Of a stretch of 64,000 bases of DNA, positions 22,115 to 32,714 are shown one piece after another. The stretch comes from Megascapheus bottae. Lineage: Eukaryota > Chordata > Mammalia > Rodentia > Geomyidae. Position 1 is the first letter of the stretch. Every line of letters starts with the position of its first letter. The stretch is taken from the NCBI GenBank assembly GCA_024803745.1, contig JANJXV010000020.1, forward strand, positions 20,500,777 through 20,564,776, read 5' to 3'. The position numbers and the translations under genes were made by a program. The notes under the pieces were generated by a model. That model had not been told where the DNA came from. It did not search any database and saw only the letters and a list, made by a program, of their open reading frames with translations.

Positions 22115-22400
22115 GCTGGGCGCAGTGGCTCACGCCTAATCCTAGCTATTCAGGAGGCTGAGATCTGAGGATCAAGGTTCAAAGCCAGACAGGAGACTCT
22201 TATCTCCAATTAACCTCTAGAAAATGGGAAGTGGGGCTTGGCTCAAGGGTAGGACAGTAGCTTTGAGCTGAAAAGCCCAGGGGTAGGGTGATAACCTTGA
22301 GCTGAAGAGCTCAGGGACAGTGTCCAGGCAGAGTTCAAGCCCCAGGAACCACACACACACACAAACACCCCCCCACATCCCCCCCCCACACACACACAAA
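22115..22400 (+). mobile_element. 7SL-head/Geo SINE with internal duplication and CA/C-rich tail
   Basis: Clear head ('gctgggcgcagtggctcacg'), linker 'ttatctccaattaacc', and Geo monomer. Inside Geo a ~34 bp segment is repeated in tandem (22248-22281 and 22282-22315). The tail is a mixture of CA units and C-runs (22351-22398). The 129-aa minus frame over it is not a gene. Confidence 0.88.
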
Positions 22401-22966
22401 GGAACTGAGTACAGTCTATAAATGTTTTCCTTCTCCATCAAGGAACACAATTTAATGTAGAGTGTTAGATTAGAGTGAGAAGATTGGACAAGAGAAGTAG
22501 AAGTGGCTTTACCAAAATAACTGTGGTTACAGAGAAAAGGAGAAGGGAAAGATGAAGGGGAATGACTCTGATATGGGACCATGTGCCACAGTAATAGTTG
22601 TGGCATGTAGATTGGCTAACTTAGGTGAGAACTGGGTGCTGATCAGGTTTATCTTGAGCATGCTGGGAGCCCATCTAGGACAGTGGTGTCCAGGTAGGAC
22701 TATGATCAGGGTATCTTGCTAGAATAAAGGAGATGGTGGCCAGTCAGGTCTATGCCATGGTTCTCAGGCTTGGTGGCCAGGTCATGTATTTTCACAGATA
22801 CACCATCCATCTTCTCGTTCCATATTTCTGCCTCAAGTTTTTGAGTAAGATCTTGCCTGCCTCACATTTCATTGTACTTATATTAATGTGTATTATCTCA
22901 GTTATCTACTTTTCATGACTATATGGATGTGTGTATGTATGTATGTATGTTTCTCTCTACTAATTT
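22401..22966. other. Unassigned sequence with short (GTAT)n
   Basis: Contains GTAT units at 22930-22950. Otherwise nothing recognisable. Confidence 0.4.
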
Positions 22967-23065
22967 TCTTTTTCTGGTAGTAGGGTTTGAACTCAGGGCC
23001 TGGACACTGCCTCTAAGCATTTTTATTCATGCCTAGCATTCTATCCTTGGAGCCATTTCTTTAAA
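22967..23065 (-). mobile_element. Geo-monomer fragment, reverse
   Basis: 'agggtttgaactcagggcct' followed by 'gacactgcctctaagc' and 'ccttggagcca' is the reverse of the Geo monomer. The rest of the dimer is missing or unrecognisable. Confidence 0.6.
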
Positions 23066-23249
23066 TCATAAATTTTTTTTTTGCTTCATTTTCTCTGCTT
23101 CAACTGGTAAAAAGAGTTACAATTCCTGAATGGAAACAAAAGACATCTAGTATATCTAATTTATAGTTATTAAAGATGACATTCACATTTTGGGGGGCTT
23201 GCCAGTTTATCAAAATGAACATTTCTTTATTAATAGAACAACAATTTCC

Positions 23250-23480
23250 ATATTTGCACACACAGGCTTAATATTCATGTATTTGTATGCAGTCAAGCCT
23301 TTGGAGAAAGCAAATGTCCTTTAACTGCAATTTCAGCCTGGTCAAGGTAACAGACCTTTCTCATTAAACACTTCCAAATTTCTAATCTACCCATGAACGT
23401 GAAAAATCTGTGCTAATTAAAGCCTGTCATATAGGCCAGTAGTGCAAAGAGGATCTGGGAGATTCCTAGAATTTAAAGAA
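23250..23480. promoter_or_regulatory. Candidate conserved noncoding element
   Basis: Repeat-free segment with TAATTA (23414-23419), 'tcaaggtaa' (23342-23350, nuclear-receptor-like half site) and balanced composition. Suggestive only. Confidence 0.2.
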
Positions 23481-24202
23481 ACAGACTATATTGAATTTAA
23501 CTGGTGTTTGCTGCATCATGATGCCTGATGTTGCTTTTTTCTGGTTTTGCTACCTGGTTTATGGGTAGCTGTTAAAATGTTCAATAGGAATTTTTTCCAT
23601 CTTAATGGCAATCAGGTTTTTTTTTTAATTTTTTATTTTTTGTAGCTAGAGAAAGGGAAGCCACCAAATGTGAGAACACTTGCTAGACAAATGCAGTAAG
23701 TAAAAATTTCCTCTATTCTTTACATCACCATGTCATGTGCCTTGAGGATTTCAAATTCACATGATTTAAAAGGTCTGAGAAAGTAGTTTGTTGTTGTTGT
23801 TGGTGGTGGTGGTCTTTTGTTTTGTTGGACAGGTTAGGTTGTACAAAATGAAGAGTTTGCACTGGCAACAGTGAAAACTCTACTTCAGATGCAGCAAATT
23901 CTTGACATGAAAGAATGAACATTTTTTGTCTGGTTTTCTAACTTTTCCATTGTCTTACACTTTCAGAAAGTGAATGTGAAAATATTATACTCAATGAATT
24001 ATAATAATTACAGATAGTTAAAATTTTTGCACTAAGAAAATAAATCTGTAGGCTAAATATTATTCACCAAATTGTGGCTTCTTTATAGTTATAATTCTAT
24101 TACCTAGGGAAGCAAGGATGGATAGAAGCAAAATGTGATTACATATACATTTTAAAATATTCTAGTAACCACATTAGAAATGTAAAGAAACAAGTGAAGT
24201 TT
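23481..24202. other. Unassigned sequence with GTT/GGT microrepeat
   Basis: A short (TTG)n(GTG)n run sits at 23789-23813. No gene was recognised. Confidence 0.4.
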
Positions 24203-24284
24203 TGCTGGTGGCTCATGCATATAATCTTATATACTCAGGAGACTGATATCTCAGCCTCATCCTGAGACTCAAGGTTGCAGTTCT
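24203..24284 (+). mobile_element. 7SL-head/Geo SINE, 5' part (split by L1)
   Basis: 'ctggtggctcatgcatataa' to 'gactcaaggttgcagt' is the head of a 7SL-type dimer. It breaks at 24284, where an L1 inserted, and resumes at 25121. The two halves together make one older SINE. Confidence 0.8.
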
Positions 24285-25120
24285 TTTTTTTTATATTGTA
24301 ATGTATAGAGGGGATACATTTACATTAGCCAGACAGTAGGTGCATTACTTCTCACACATTGATACCGCTTCTTACGTTTTAGTTCCTATTCCCCTCCCCC
24401 TACCACATTATCTTCTTTTCCCCCCATCCTTTCCTATTTCAAATAAACAAATAAGTATATACAACATGCCCGGTAACAAAGTCAGATATAGTAACAATAT
24501 GAGATTAACCAAAGGGCAACAAAAGAGAAGAGAAACAACATAGCACATTAAGAACAACAGTCACACAAGATAAAGCTCTTGTTTCCATATCCTGGAGACC
24601 CTTTCATTTAGCTTCATACTATATGATCTTATGTATCTAGATTTTAGGCTACTGTAATCCTCTGCTAAGAAAGTCCTACATGTGTGCTAATTATGACAAA
24701 TGAGAGAAACAATTGAGCCTATGTTCTTTTGGATCTTGCTTACTTCACTTAATATGATTTTTTCCAAGTCTTTCCATTTCCTTACAAATGGGCTGATGTC
24801 ATTTTTTCTGATGGCAGCATACCACATCTTCTTGATCCAATCTTCCACTGAGGGGCATCTGGTTCCATATCTTTGCTATGGTAAATAGTGCTACAGTGAA
24901 CATCATTGTGCTAATGAATTTAGTATGTCCTTGTTTCTGACGATTGGGTAAATGCCAAGTAGTGGAATTGCTGGGTCTTCGAGGAGCTCTATGTTTAGTC
25001 TTTTGAGGAACTGTCATACTGCTTTCCATAGTGGTTGAATGAGTTTGCACTCCCACCAACAGTGTAGTAGTAATCCCTCCTGGCCTCATCTGCCAGCATC
25101 TGTTATTTTCTGATTTTCAG
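24285..25120 (-). mobile_element. L1 retrotransposon, 5'-truncated, nested in a SINE
   Basis: Reverse L1 of ~836 bp: 3'UTR (24290-24690) then the ORF2 C-terminal remnant (to 25120), with residues reading 'KWKDLEKIILSEV' and 'DPAIPLLGIYP' in broken frames. Target-site duplication 'ggttgcagtYct' at 24273-24284 and 25121-25132 (one mismatch). More decayed than the 17.7 kb copy. Confidence 0.9.
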
Positions 25121-25310
25121 GGTTGCAGTCCTAAGCCTCACTGGGCAGCAAAGTCTGTGAGATTCTTATCGTTAATTTACTATTAGAAAGCTGGAAATGG
25201 AGCTGTAGCTTAAGTCATAGAGTACAAACCTAGAGGGGGGAAAAAAGAGCTTCAGGACAGTGACAGGCTGTGAGTTGAAGCCCCAAAGGTAGCACAGCAA
25301 TTAAGAAACA
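25121..25310 (+). mobile_element. 7SL-head/Geo SINE, 3' part (split by L1)
   Basis: Continues the interrupted SINE: rest of head, linker remnant 'gattcttatcgttaattta', Geo monomer with 'ggagctgtagcttaagtc' and 'gagttgaagcccc', then the A-rich end. Confidence 0.8.
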
Positions 25311-25315
25311 AAGTG

Positions 25316-25498
25316 AGGCCAGGAATTTGGCCTAGTGGTAGAGTGCTTTCCTAGCATGAATTCTCAGGTTCAATTCCTCGGTACCACATACGTAGAAAAA
25401 AAGCCAGAAGTGGCACTGGTTTAAGTGGTATAGATCTAGCCATGAGAAAATCCAAGGACAGTGCTCAGGCCCTGAGCCCAATTCCAGGACTGGCAAAA
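25316..25498 (+). mobile_element. IDL-Geo-type SINE with TA/TG tail
   Basis: Full ID monomer (box A 'tggcctagtgg', box B 'ggttcaattcctc') and Geo monomer ending 'ccaggactggcaaaa'. Followed at once by (TA)n/(TG)n (25497-25550), probably an expanded tail. Sits tandem to the L1-split SINE, same strand. Confidence 0.9.
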
Positions 25499-25623
25499 TA
25501 TATATATGTACATATATATGTGTGTGTGTGTATGTGTGTATGTATGTGAAATCAATATAAATAATATGTTTAACTCAATTTACTATATCTAGAAAATATT
25601 TTTTCTGTCTTTTCTTTTTCTCA

Positions 25624-25646
25624 ATACTGATACTGATACTGATACT
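25624..25646. repeat. (TACTGA)n short hexamer repeat
   Basis: Just over three TACTGA units. Confidence 0.8.
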
Positions 25647-25784
25647 TTTATTTCCATCTCTAGATATAATGCGCTAATAATAAGGCATGACTGCCTCTTT
25701 GTTTTTCTTTGCTTATTTGTGATATTAAGTGAGTATATAATAGGCAAATCCTCCACTCCTAAGTCATGCCTCTAGCCTTTATGT

Positions 25785-25887
25785 TTTTAGTTTGTTTTGA
25801 CATATGCTGTTATAACTTTGTCCAGGCTGGCCTAGAACTGTTGGTGATTCTTGAATAGTATAGATTACAAGTATGCACACCAAGTTC
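25785..25887 (-). mobile_element. B1/proto-B1 monomer, reverse
   Basis: 'gtccaggctggcctagaac' then 'tagattacaagtatgcacac' is the reverse of a 7SL-derived B1 monomer, without the Geo half. An old copy. Confidence 0.65.
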
Positions 25888-26359
25888 AAAAGATATTTTC
25901 AACAAATAATCACGTAAAATTATTTCTAAGCTGTTTTAAATTTTCTGTACTATTATATAATTGGAATTTGATATGTTTACAAATACTTATTAATCTGGAG
26001 TTTTCATTAGAAATACTCATTTGATTGTACTCCTTTTTCCCAAATAGCTCAAAGAATTTTTCTAGTACTTAAATTGTGTGGCATTTTCATGGCTAAAAAT
26101 TAATTAAAATTAAATGATAGCAGAAGTTCATTTTGTCAGTTATTCTAGCCATATTTGAGATTCTGAATAGATAAATAGCATCAACCATATAAATTATCAA
26201 GACCTAGAACTTAAACTGCTACATTTCACCAACTCCTAAAGGAGCAGGAAAATGTTACATGCAGTGGTAAGTCCACAGGAGGACAGTGTCTTCTCTATTT
26301 ACAAACAAGAAATAACTTTCTAGGGTCTAGGTCAATGCTGTTCTGTGCTCTGAATTAGC
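25888..26359. other. Unassigned AT-rich sequence
   Basis: Nothing recognisable. Confidence 0.4.
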
Positions 26360-26370
26360 AATCAACCACT

Positions 26371-26454
26371 TAAAGAGAGTCTTCTCCGAAGAAGAAACAA
26401 AAAATGGCCTATAGACACATGAACAAATGCTCAACATCTTTGGTCATAAAAAGA
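26371..26454 (+). mobile_element. 84-bp internal L1 ORF2 fragment with TSD
   Basis: Encodes a stretch like 'RVFSEEETK' and continues to 'ctcaacatctttggtcataa', matching ORF2 just upstream of the Cys-rich region, as in the 18.6 kb copy. Both 5' and 3' parts of L1 are missing and there is no long A-tail. Direct repeats 'aatcaaccact' at 26360-26370 and 26455-26465 enclose it, so it was inserted as this fragment and not trimmed later. Confidence 0.8.
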
Positions 26455-26621
26455 AATCAACCACTGATGAGGAACTGACTAAAACAGTCTTGCACTTCTG
26501 GAAACAATATCTCAGAAAATCTGAACAAGCCTCTTTTAGTTTGAGTATTCTAAATTTAACTTTGAATAGTATTTTTTGCATGTTAAAATTGTCCAATGCT
26601 TATTTGTTATTAAAACTTATG

Positions 26622-26860
26622 CAGAGCCGGGTGGAGTGGCTCATGCCTGTAATCCTAGCTACTCAGGAGGCTGATCTGAGGATCAAAGTTCAAAGCCAGC
26701 TCTGGCACAAAAGAACATGAGTCTCTTATCTCCAATTAACCTATAGAAAAAGGGAAGTGGGGCTTGGCTCAAGGGTAGGGAGGTAGCCTTGAGCTGAAGA
26801 GCTCAGGGACAATGCCCAAGCCTAGTCAAGTCCCTTTACCCCCTGCAAAAAATAAAAAAG
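26622..26860 (+). mobile_element. 7SL-head/Geo dimeric SINE
   Basis: Head 'gccgggtggagtggctcatg', linker 'ttatctccaattaacc', Geo monomer 'gggcttggctcaaggg', A-rich end. Well preserved; only a weak flanking repeat ('cttaYRcag'). Confidence 0.88.
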
Positions 26861-27170
26861 CCTTACACAGGTAAATGAGCGAAATGTTAATACCTCAACA
26901 GTGTGACATGACTTTCCCTAAGAACTAAAGTTTTCTCTGAGAAAAAGTTTTGTGTGTGCATACAGGAAATTTTGATCCTTATGCAAAGAAAGAACAAGAT
27001 ACATAGGGAGAGAATGAGGAAAAGAAAGGGAGAGGGAGAGAGAGGGGTTGATGGAGAGAGACAGAGAGAGACATACAGACAGAAAACATAGAGAGAAAAG
27101 GAGAGAGGGGAGAGAGGGACAGGTTTATATATTTCCCTTAAGGGCTGACTCTATCTCAGTAGAAACAATT
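26861..27170. repeat. Purine-rich (GA)-type low-complexity region
   Basis: 27000-27122 is rich in GAGA/GGGAGA units with scattered ACA. The rest is unassigned. Confidence 0.7.
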
Positions 27171-27300
27171 AAAAGCCTTTCTAAGAAGTTTATCGTGTTT
27201 TAGTTTGGATTCGCTGTGTATTCAGCAGCAATTTCTTTTATTGCATTTTCAATTAAATGCTTTATAATTGCCAAGTGTTACTGAGTGAAAGGGGAAAGTT
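27171..27300. promoter_or_regulatory. Candidate conserved noncoding element
   Basis: Repeat-free and balanced. Includes 'tttataattgccaagtg' and 'caattaaatgc', homeodomain-like sites, and a retained CpG ('attcgctg'). Inference only. Confidence 0.2.
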
Positions 27301-28289
27301 ACAAAAGAAAATATCAATTTTATTTTTCAATATAGCAAAAAGAACATTAATATTTCGAGCCTCTCTGCCAAGCTGTATTTTGAGACCAAAAGCTGCTACA
27401 ATAGTCAAAACATAAAGTAGTTCCTCAGGAGAAAAGGCTAGCTAAGCAAAAGGACAAAAGAAATCTCACCAAACTAATGCAAACTAATGAAGGGTACCTA
27501 ATGGACACCTACTAAGCATGTCTAATTGAAATATATGAAAGTTTTCATGGTCATCCCCCAAATCGTCTACATATTCATATTCTCCAAAGCTCCTATACTT
27601 TCCCAATGCAGCAATCATATATCAGCTAATTTCAATGCTATGAAACTGCCACATGTTTATAAATTTGGAAAAGAGTAGACTCTGCCTCCAAACTTGAGAA
27701 GATGCTGTCAAAAGCAAAGAGTAAAAATGATCATTTTGATCTCCTGATGATAAAGCCATCTAGTGATTCATTCATGATGAACAGGAAAACATATACAATT
27801 AGTAATACTGAAGCACACTGACATTTATAAGTGAAAATAATTATTAATATTACTTTAATAATAATTAAATTTCAAAGGCAAAATCTTTGGGAACAGGCCA
27901 GAAATAAAATAGAGAAGGGAAGAATTAAAGATATGTAAAGATATTCACTCCTTTACAATAAAAATACCTGTATGTCATAATGATATTTTTAGATAATCAA
28001 CTTTTCAGAAGTCAAAAACTTTGATAGTTTTGTTAGCAAGGCTAGGTGAGGAACAACGTGTTCTTTCATGATGAGAGTGTAAACTGAGAACAAACTTTTG
28101 AGAATGGACATTGACTTTGTGCTGGAATAAAATATTAATTCTTCCCTATACATTGAGCAATTTTTATCTTTACATGTTCATACTACAAGTATGCTTGCAA
28201 GTAAAATAAAGACTAGTATAAGTACCTATCATCATCCACTGTTAATTCTGTAGATTAAAAATACAATAAAAACTATGATTACAACCTTC
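27301..28289. other. Unassigned AT-rich sequence
   Basis: No gene or named repeat recognised. Confidence 0.4.
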
Positions 28290-29035
28290 CAGAATCACAA
28301 GTGTAGAGAAAGACCAAACCTAAGAATCAATGGAAAAGAAAAAGTATATGAAATAGAAAACCAGATCTTGGGGAAAATATGCACACCTATTTGCAAGAAG
28401 CATTTCAGAGTCCAAACAGGTTTGCCTAGGAAAGAACACCTTAACTTCACATAATAGTTAAATGTTCTATCCTGGAGAATAAAGGAACAGAAAGCTGCTG
28501 GAGTAAATGCGAACTTACATACAGAAATAAACACATGAATCACATAGATCTCTTAGCGTGAGTTTGCAAGCAAGAAAAGAAAGCAAATGTCAAAACAGAA
28601 TACAATATCCAGCAAAGTTATCCTTTAATATCAATGGAGAAGTAAAATCCTTTTAAGGTAAAGCAGCTCTTGACCATCAACTCTACACTGCCATAGATAC
28701 TTAAAGGAAGGTGAAGAATGATAGTCAGCAATGGGAAAGCACAGAAAAGAATAAAGTTCAAAAGAACAATGTATGAATACATGAAAGCTAAGAATCAAAC
28801 CAGCAAGCTCCAAAGATGAATAATGATGAACAAATAATAATAGAGAAAAACGGAAAAAAACAAATAGATCACACAAAACAACAAATACCCCTCAATCATA
28901 ATCCAAAATCTCAAATGTAAATAGCTGTCACTCAAATGATAGATTGATTGAATTAAAAGGCAGGACCCGAAAATTAGTTGTGTACAAGCCACACACCACA
29001 CAGCCAAGGATGTAAATTACATACGCATAAGTATA
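28290..29035 (+). mobile_element. Ancient L1/HAL1-like fragment, probable
   Basis: 'caatatccagcaaagttatc' and 'gattgattgaattaaaaggc' followed by 'gtacaagccacac' resemble phrases in old mammalian L1M/HAL1 elements. It is A-rich on plus, as L1 sense strands are. No intact frame. Assignment is tentative. Confidence 0.4.
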
Positions 29036-29620
29036 CATACATCTATTTACTACATATATACACATGCATGTGATATATATATATATATATTTATATGCAA
29101 TTCTGGGAATTGAGGTTTACATAAGAGGTATGGAGAAAGGGGAAAGAAAATGATGGGTAAATAATATCAAATTCAATGTATCTATTTATAGAAATAGAAC
29201 TTATGAAAACCAGGAGAGAGTTAGAATGGGGAAAAGAGTAATGGAAGAAGTTTATCTCAACAAAGTATAATACATACATATGTGCAGTTCCATGATGAAA
29301 TTATAAATATATACTGATAGGAAATGCTAACTTGAAGTGATTGATTGAAGTATTGTTTGTGGGGTAAAAATCGAGAGACATAAATGTCTCCCAATGATAG
29401 ATAAATTTAAATAAAGTATATTTGGTAAGTATACCTGTCCTGATATGCCATACAACCAATTAATTACACGAACAAGAAAAGTTTTTTGGCTTGTTATTTT
29501 TAATAGTAATTGAGACTATTATGCACTGTGTGTACCAGTGAGTATATATATGTATATATATATATACATATAAACAATATGCAGAATGGACTGAAAAGAA
29601 TCTACCATTTTCTTAAACAT
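29036..29620. other. AT-rich sequence with (TA)n runs
   Basis: (AT)n at 29071-29090 and a palindromic TATATA block at 29540-29573. Otherwise unassigned. Confidence 0.5.
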
Positions 29621-29636
29621 CAAAGAAAAAGTAAAC

Positions 29637-29954
29637 GGATATAAAAACAAAAGCCATATAATAAGTGATTGTTGTCCTTAAGTACTATGTTATCTCTCAT
29701 CTCTTTTATTGTCTCTTGGTTATCTCATATTGTTACAGTATTTTACCTTGTTATCTGATATATTGTATATATGCTTAATTGGTTATTTGAAATAGGATAG
29801 GGAAGGGAGGAAAACAAGATGAGTGGCAGGGGTGGGGGGAGGGACATGGGGACCAAGACATGAGAAAGGGTATCAATGTTTGTGAAGTAATGCACCTTCT
29901 ATCTGGTGAATATAATGTAACCCTTCTAAAAATTACAATAAAAATATATGAAAA
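29637..29954 (+). mobile_element. L1 3' end, 5'-truncated, 15-bp TSD
   Basis: About 318 bp of L1 3'UTR, with 'atctcatattgttacagta', the G-rich motif (29829-29851) and 'aatataatgtaacccttct', ending 'caataaaaatatatg' plus A-tail. Perfect direct repeats 'aaagaaaaagtaaac' at 29622-29636 and 29955-29969. Confidence 0.93.
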
Positions 29955-29969
29955 AAAGAAAAAGTAAAC

Positions 29970-30766
29970 TCATACTTTTATAATGCATATTGTTCACAAA
30001 GTCATTTAAAATATTGTGTTGTTATTAAGTAGTTGTACAGTTCCATAAATAAGGCGATGAGTACCATGTATATCACTCCAAGATCATTTCTTAATAAATG
30101 ATCAGTAATTGTTTTGTATAGGAAGATGATTTCAATAAAATGGTTTTTTTTAAAACAGACTTTCATAATCTAACTTTGTGTCATGGTAAAAGGCATATTT
30201 TACTTTTGTTTTTCTGAAAATAGGAATTAAAAGCATGAAGAAAATGGTGACCAAAATGAGCTCATTTATCTTACTAACAAGTTTTCTCTAGTATCTGAGA
30301 ATTGTTCTGAAAGAGATGAAGCTAATTAAAATGCCCTCTATATGTTAAAAATGTGTGAAAAGACCCAGTAGGTTCATTTTCCTTTACAACTCCATTATTA
30401 TTTACTGGAATAGATGCTAATTAGTCCCTTAATATTGGGTTATCCCTGAAATGTCACTTCCTTGATGTTACCATTCCCTCTTTGTATGGTGTTTCAGTGT
30501 TAATTAAAAGAATGTCACATGATTCCTCTGTTTGGTCCAGGGTTTATTTCTAGGTTAAATGCACGTTCATTACTATCCTCCTTCACAAGGTAGGCTCTTA
30601 ACCTTTAACAGATACGTGAATACCTAGAATTTTTCACAAAATCTGATTTCTATTTTTAACTTCCAAATGGCCATAACGTAACTTGGCATTAATACCTGTT
30701 TCTTTTAAAAGTCACTGACTAGAACCTAGAAATCACACTTACTCAGGAATGATTAAAAGTAATTGG
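29970..30766. other. Unassigned AT-rich sequence
   Basis: Nothing recognisable. Confidence 0.4.
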
Positions 30767-30988
30767 TCTCACTGGGTGCAGTGGCTCCAGCCTGTAATCC
30801 TAGCTACTCAAGAGGCTGAGATCTTAGGATAAAGGTTCAAAGCCAGCCCAGAACAAAAGGACCTGAGACTCTTATCTTCAATTAACCTCTAGAAAATGGG
30901 AAGTGGGGCTTGGCTCAAGGCTAGGGCAGTAGCCTTGAGCTGAAAGAGCTCAGGGACAATGCCCAGGCCGAGTTCAAATTCCATGACC

Positions 30989-31029
<41 letters not shown>
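30767..31029 (+). mobile_element. 7SL-head/Geo SINE with (AAT)n tail
   Basis: Head 'ctgggtgcagtggctcc', linker 'cttatcttcaattaacc', Geo monomer, then about 14 AAT units (30987-31028) as the tail. The minus-strand poly-leucine frame here is an artefact of the AAT run. Confidence 0.9.
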
Positions 31030-31031
<2 letters not shown>

Positions 31032-31435
31032 CAGTAATGAGATTCAAGATTGGAAATTTTATTCTTAATGTGTAAATATACATATTAATTTTAATATATA
31101 TTTATATACTATATAAACACAGTATTTTCTGTTAAATGTAAGGCCTGGACTACACATAAGGTCCACACTTTCCAGAAAATTTAGAATCTATTAAAAATCT
31201 CAGAATAATTACAAACAAATATTGGAATAGGAAAGGGTTAAATTACTTATATATATGTCTGAAAATTTCTTTGTTCTTATCTCTGAAGCTTCTTAGAAGT
31301 AGAATGAGCTTCTGCTAGCTTGGTGATTTTTGAAGGAAGAATTTATTTCTGGTTTAATGAATTTAATATTATTAATATACTTTATGTTATGACTTTAGTT
31401 CTTTAAAGTACTTTCTGTGAATGAGCATACATTAC
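31030..31435. other. Unassigned AT-rich sequence
   Basis: Nothing recognisable. Confidence 0.4.
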
Positions 31436-31660
31436 AATAGTTAAGACCACAGGTGTAAGGGTTAAGTACTCTGAAGTTCACATTTCAGTATTTGAGTTCA
31501 AATAAGCTCAACCACTTATAAGCTGTATAACTTTTGGAAAAATTATTTCAGGTATTAGGAATTTAATTTTCTTAGCTATAAATTGTTAAAAATAACACAC
31601 ACTTCTGGGGCTGTAGGATTAAGTGAAAAAATTATATAAACATTTGAAGTGGTGTTCAGA
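31436..31660 (+). repeat. MIR, near full length, decayed
   Basis: 'agaccacaggtgtaagggtt', 'ccacttataagctgtataac' and 'gggctgtaggattaagtg' follow the MIR consensus order over about 220 bp. Confidence 0.6.
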
Positions 31661-32714
31661 ACTCAAACTATAAGGTTTAATAAAATAGTCAACATAATTT
31701 CAATTAATTCTATTCTATTTTGTCCTTTAAATATGTTCACATATACTCATTCACTTATTTAAGTTTGTGGTCATTTAATTACATTGTCAATACCATACCA
31801 ATTAATATTAGAGTTAAAAAATATCTTGTAGAGTTGTATTCAAATGATGTCTTATTTTAAATCCATAGAGAAATTCAAGGTTTTTAAATATCTACTCTGA
31901 AGATAGAAATCATTGTTGGTTCCTCATCTTAATTTTTGACATTCAGACATGACAGCTTCTTAACAAAGGTCAGGAATGCTACTAATAGAGGGGGGAAAGA
32001 ATGTCAGAAATTTTTAGTTGGTCTGCAAGACTATTATTCTAATTACTTAAAGCCTTATATTCTGGTAAGTAACAATTGTGACTCAGGTGGTTATAAGCAC
32101 TTTTGATCTGATTTCTCTTGAGTGGAATTCCCAAGGAAGCACCAAATATTAATTTAAGCATGTTTAATTTTTGCTTGACAAGCAATTCAAAGCATTGTGT
32201 GAGGGAAGGTACACTGCAGAAAAATTATAAATTAGATAGCTAGTGGGATTAAGACTGTATAAACTAGATAAACCAGACATGCTTCTGCCTTGTCTCCATT
32301 CATCTTGCAGAAACAATAAGTCCAAATATGATGCTCAATAGAACACTGAAAAATAAGATAATATTTCATTGGTAGTAATGTCTAAATCAGCCCAGGATGA
32401 ATAGGGATTTGATAATGCTTCTGAGTAGGATTGCTGTACCTCAGTTATAAAAATATTCCTTTAAGGAGGTCTAACAAATAGGATGGATGAGGATGAATAT
32501 GGTCAGTGTAGCTCATTTGTGTGTATGAAAATAGAACAATATAAGCTATGGCGATTATGTTAAAGAGAGAAATGGAATGAGGAAGAGTGAAAGAGGGTGT
32601 GAAATTGTTCAAGAAATATTGTGTATGTGTAGGAAATGTTAGAATGAATCCTTACCGTGTACAATTATATATAGTAATATATAGTAATAAAAACAAGTTC
32701 CCCCTCTTGAAACT
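31661..32714. other. Unassigned AT-rich sequence
   Basis: Nothing recognisable. TA-rich near 32665-32690. Confidence 0.4.

Noticed and set aside
22217..22606. 129-aa minus-strand open frame
   Set aside because: It runs across a reverse-read SINE and its CA/C-rich tail; no domain.
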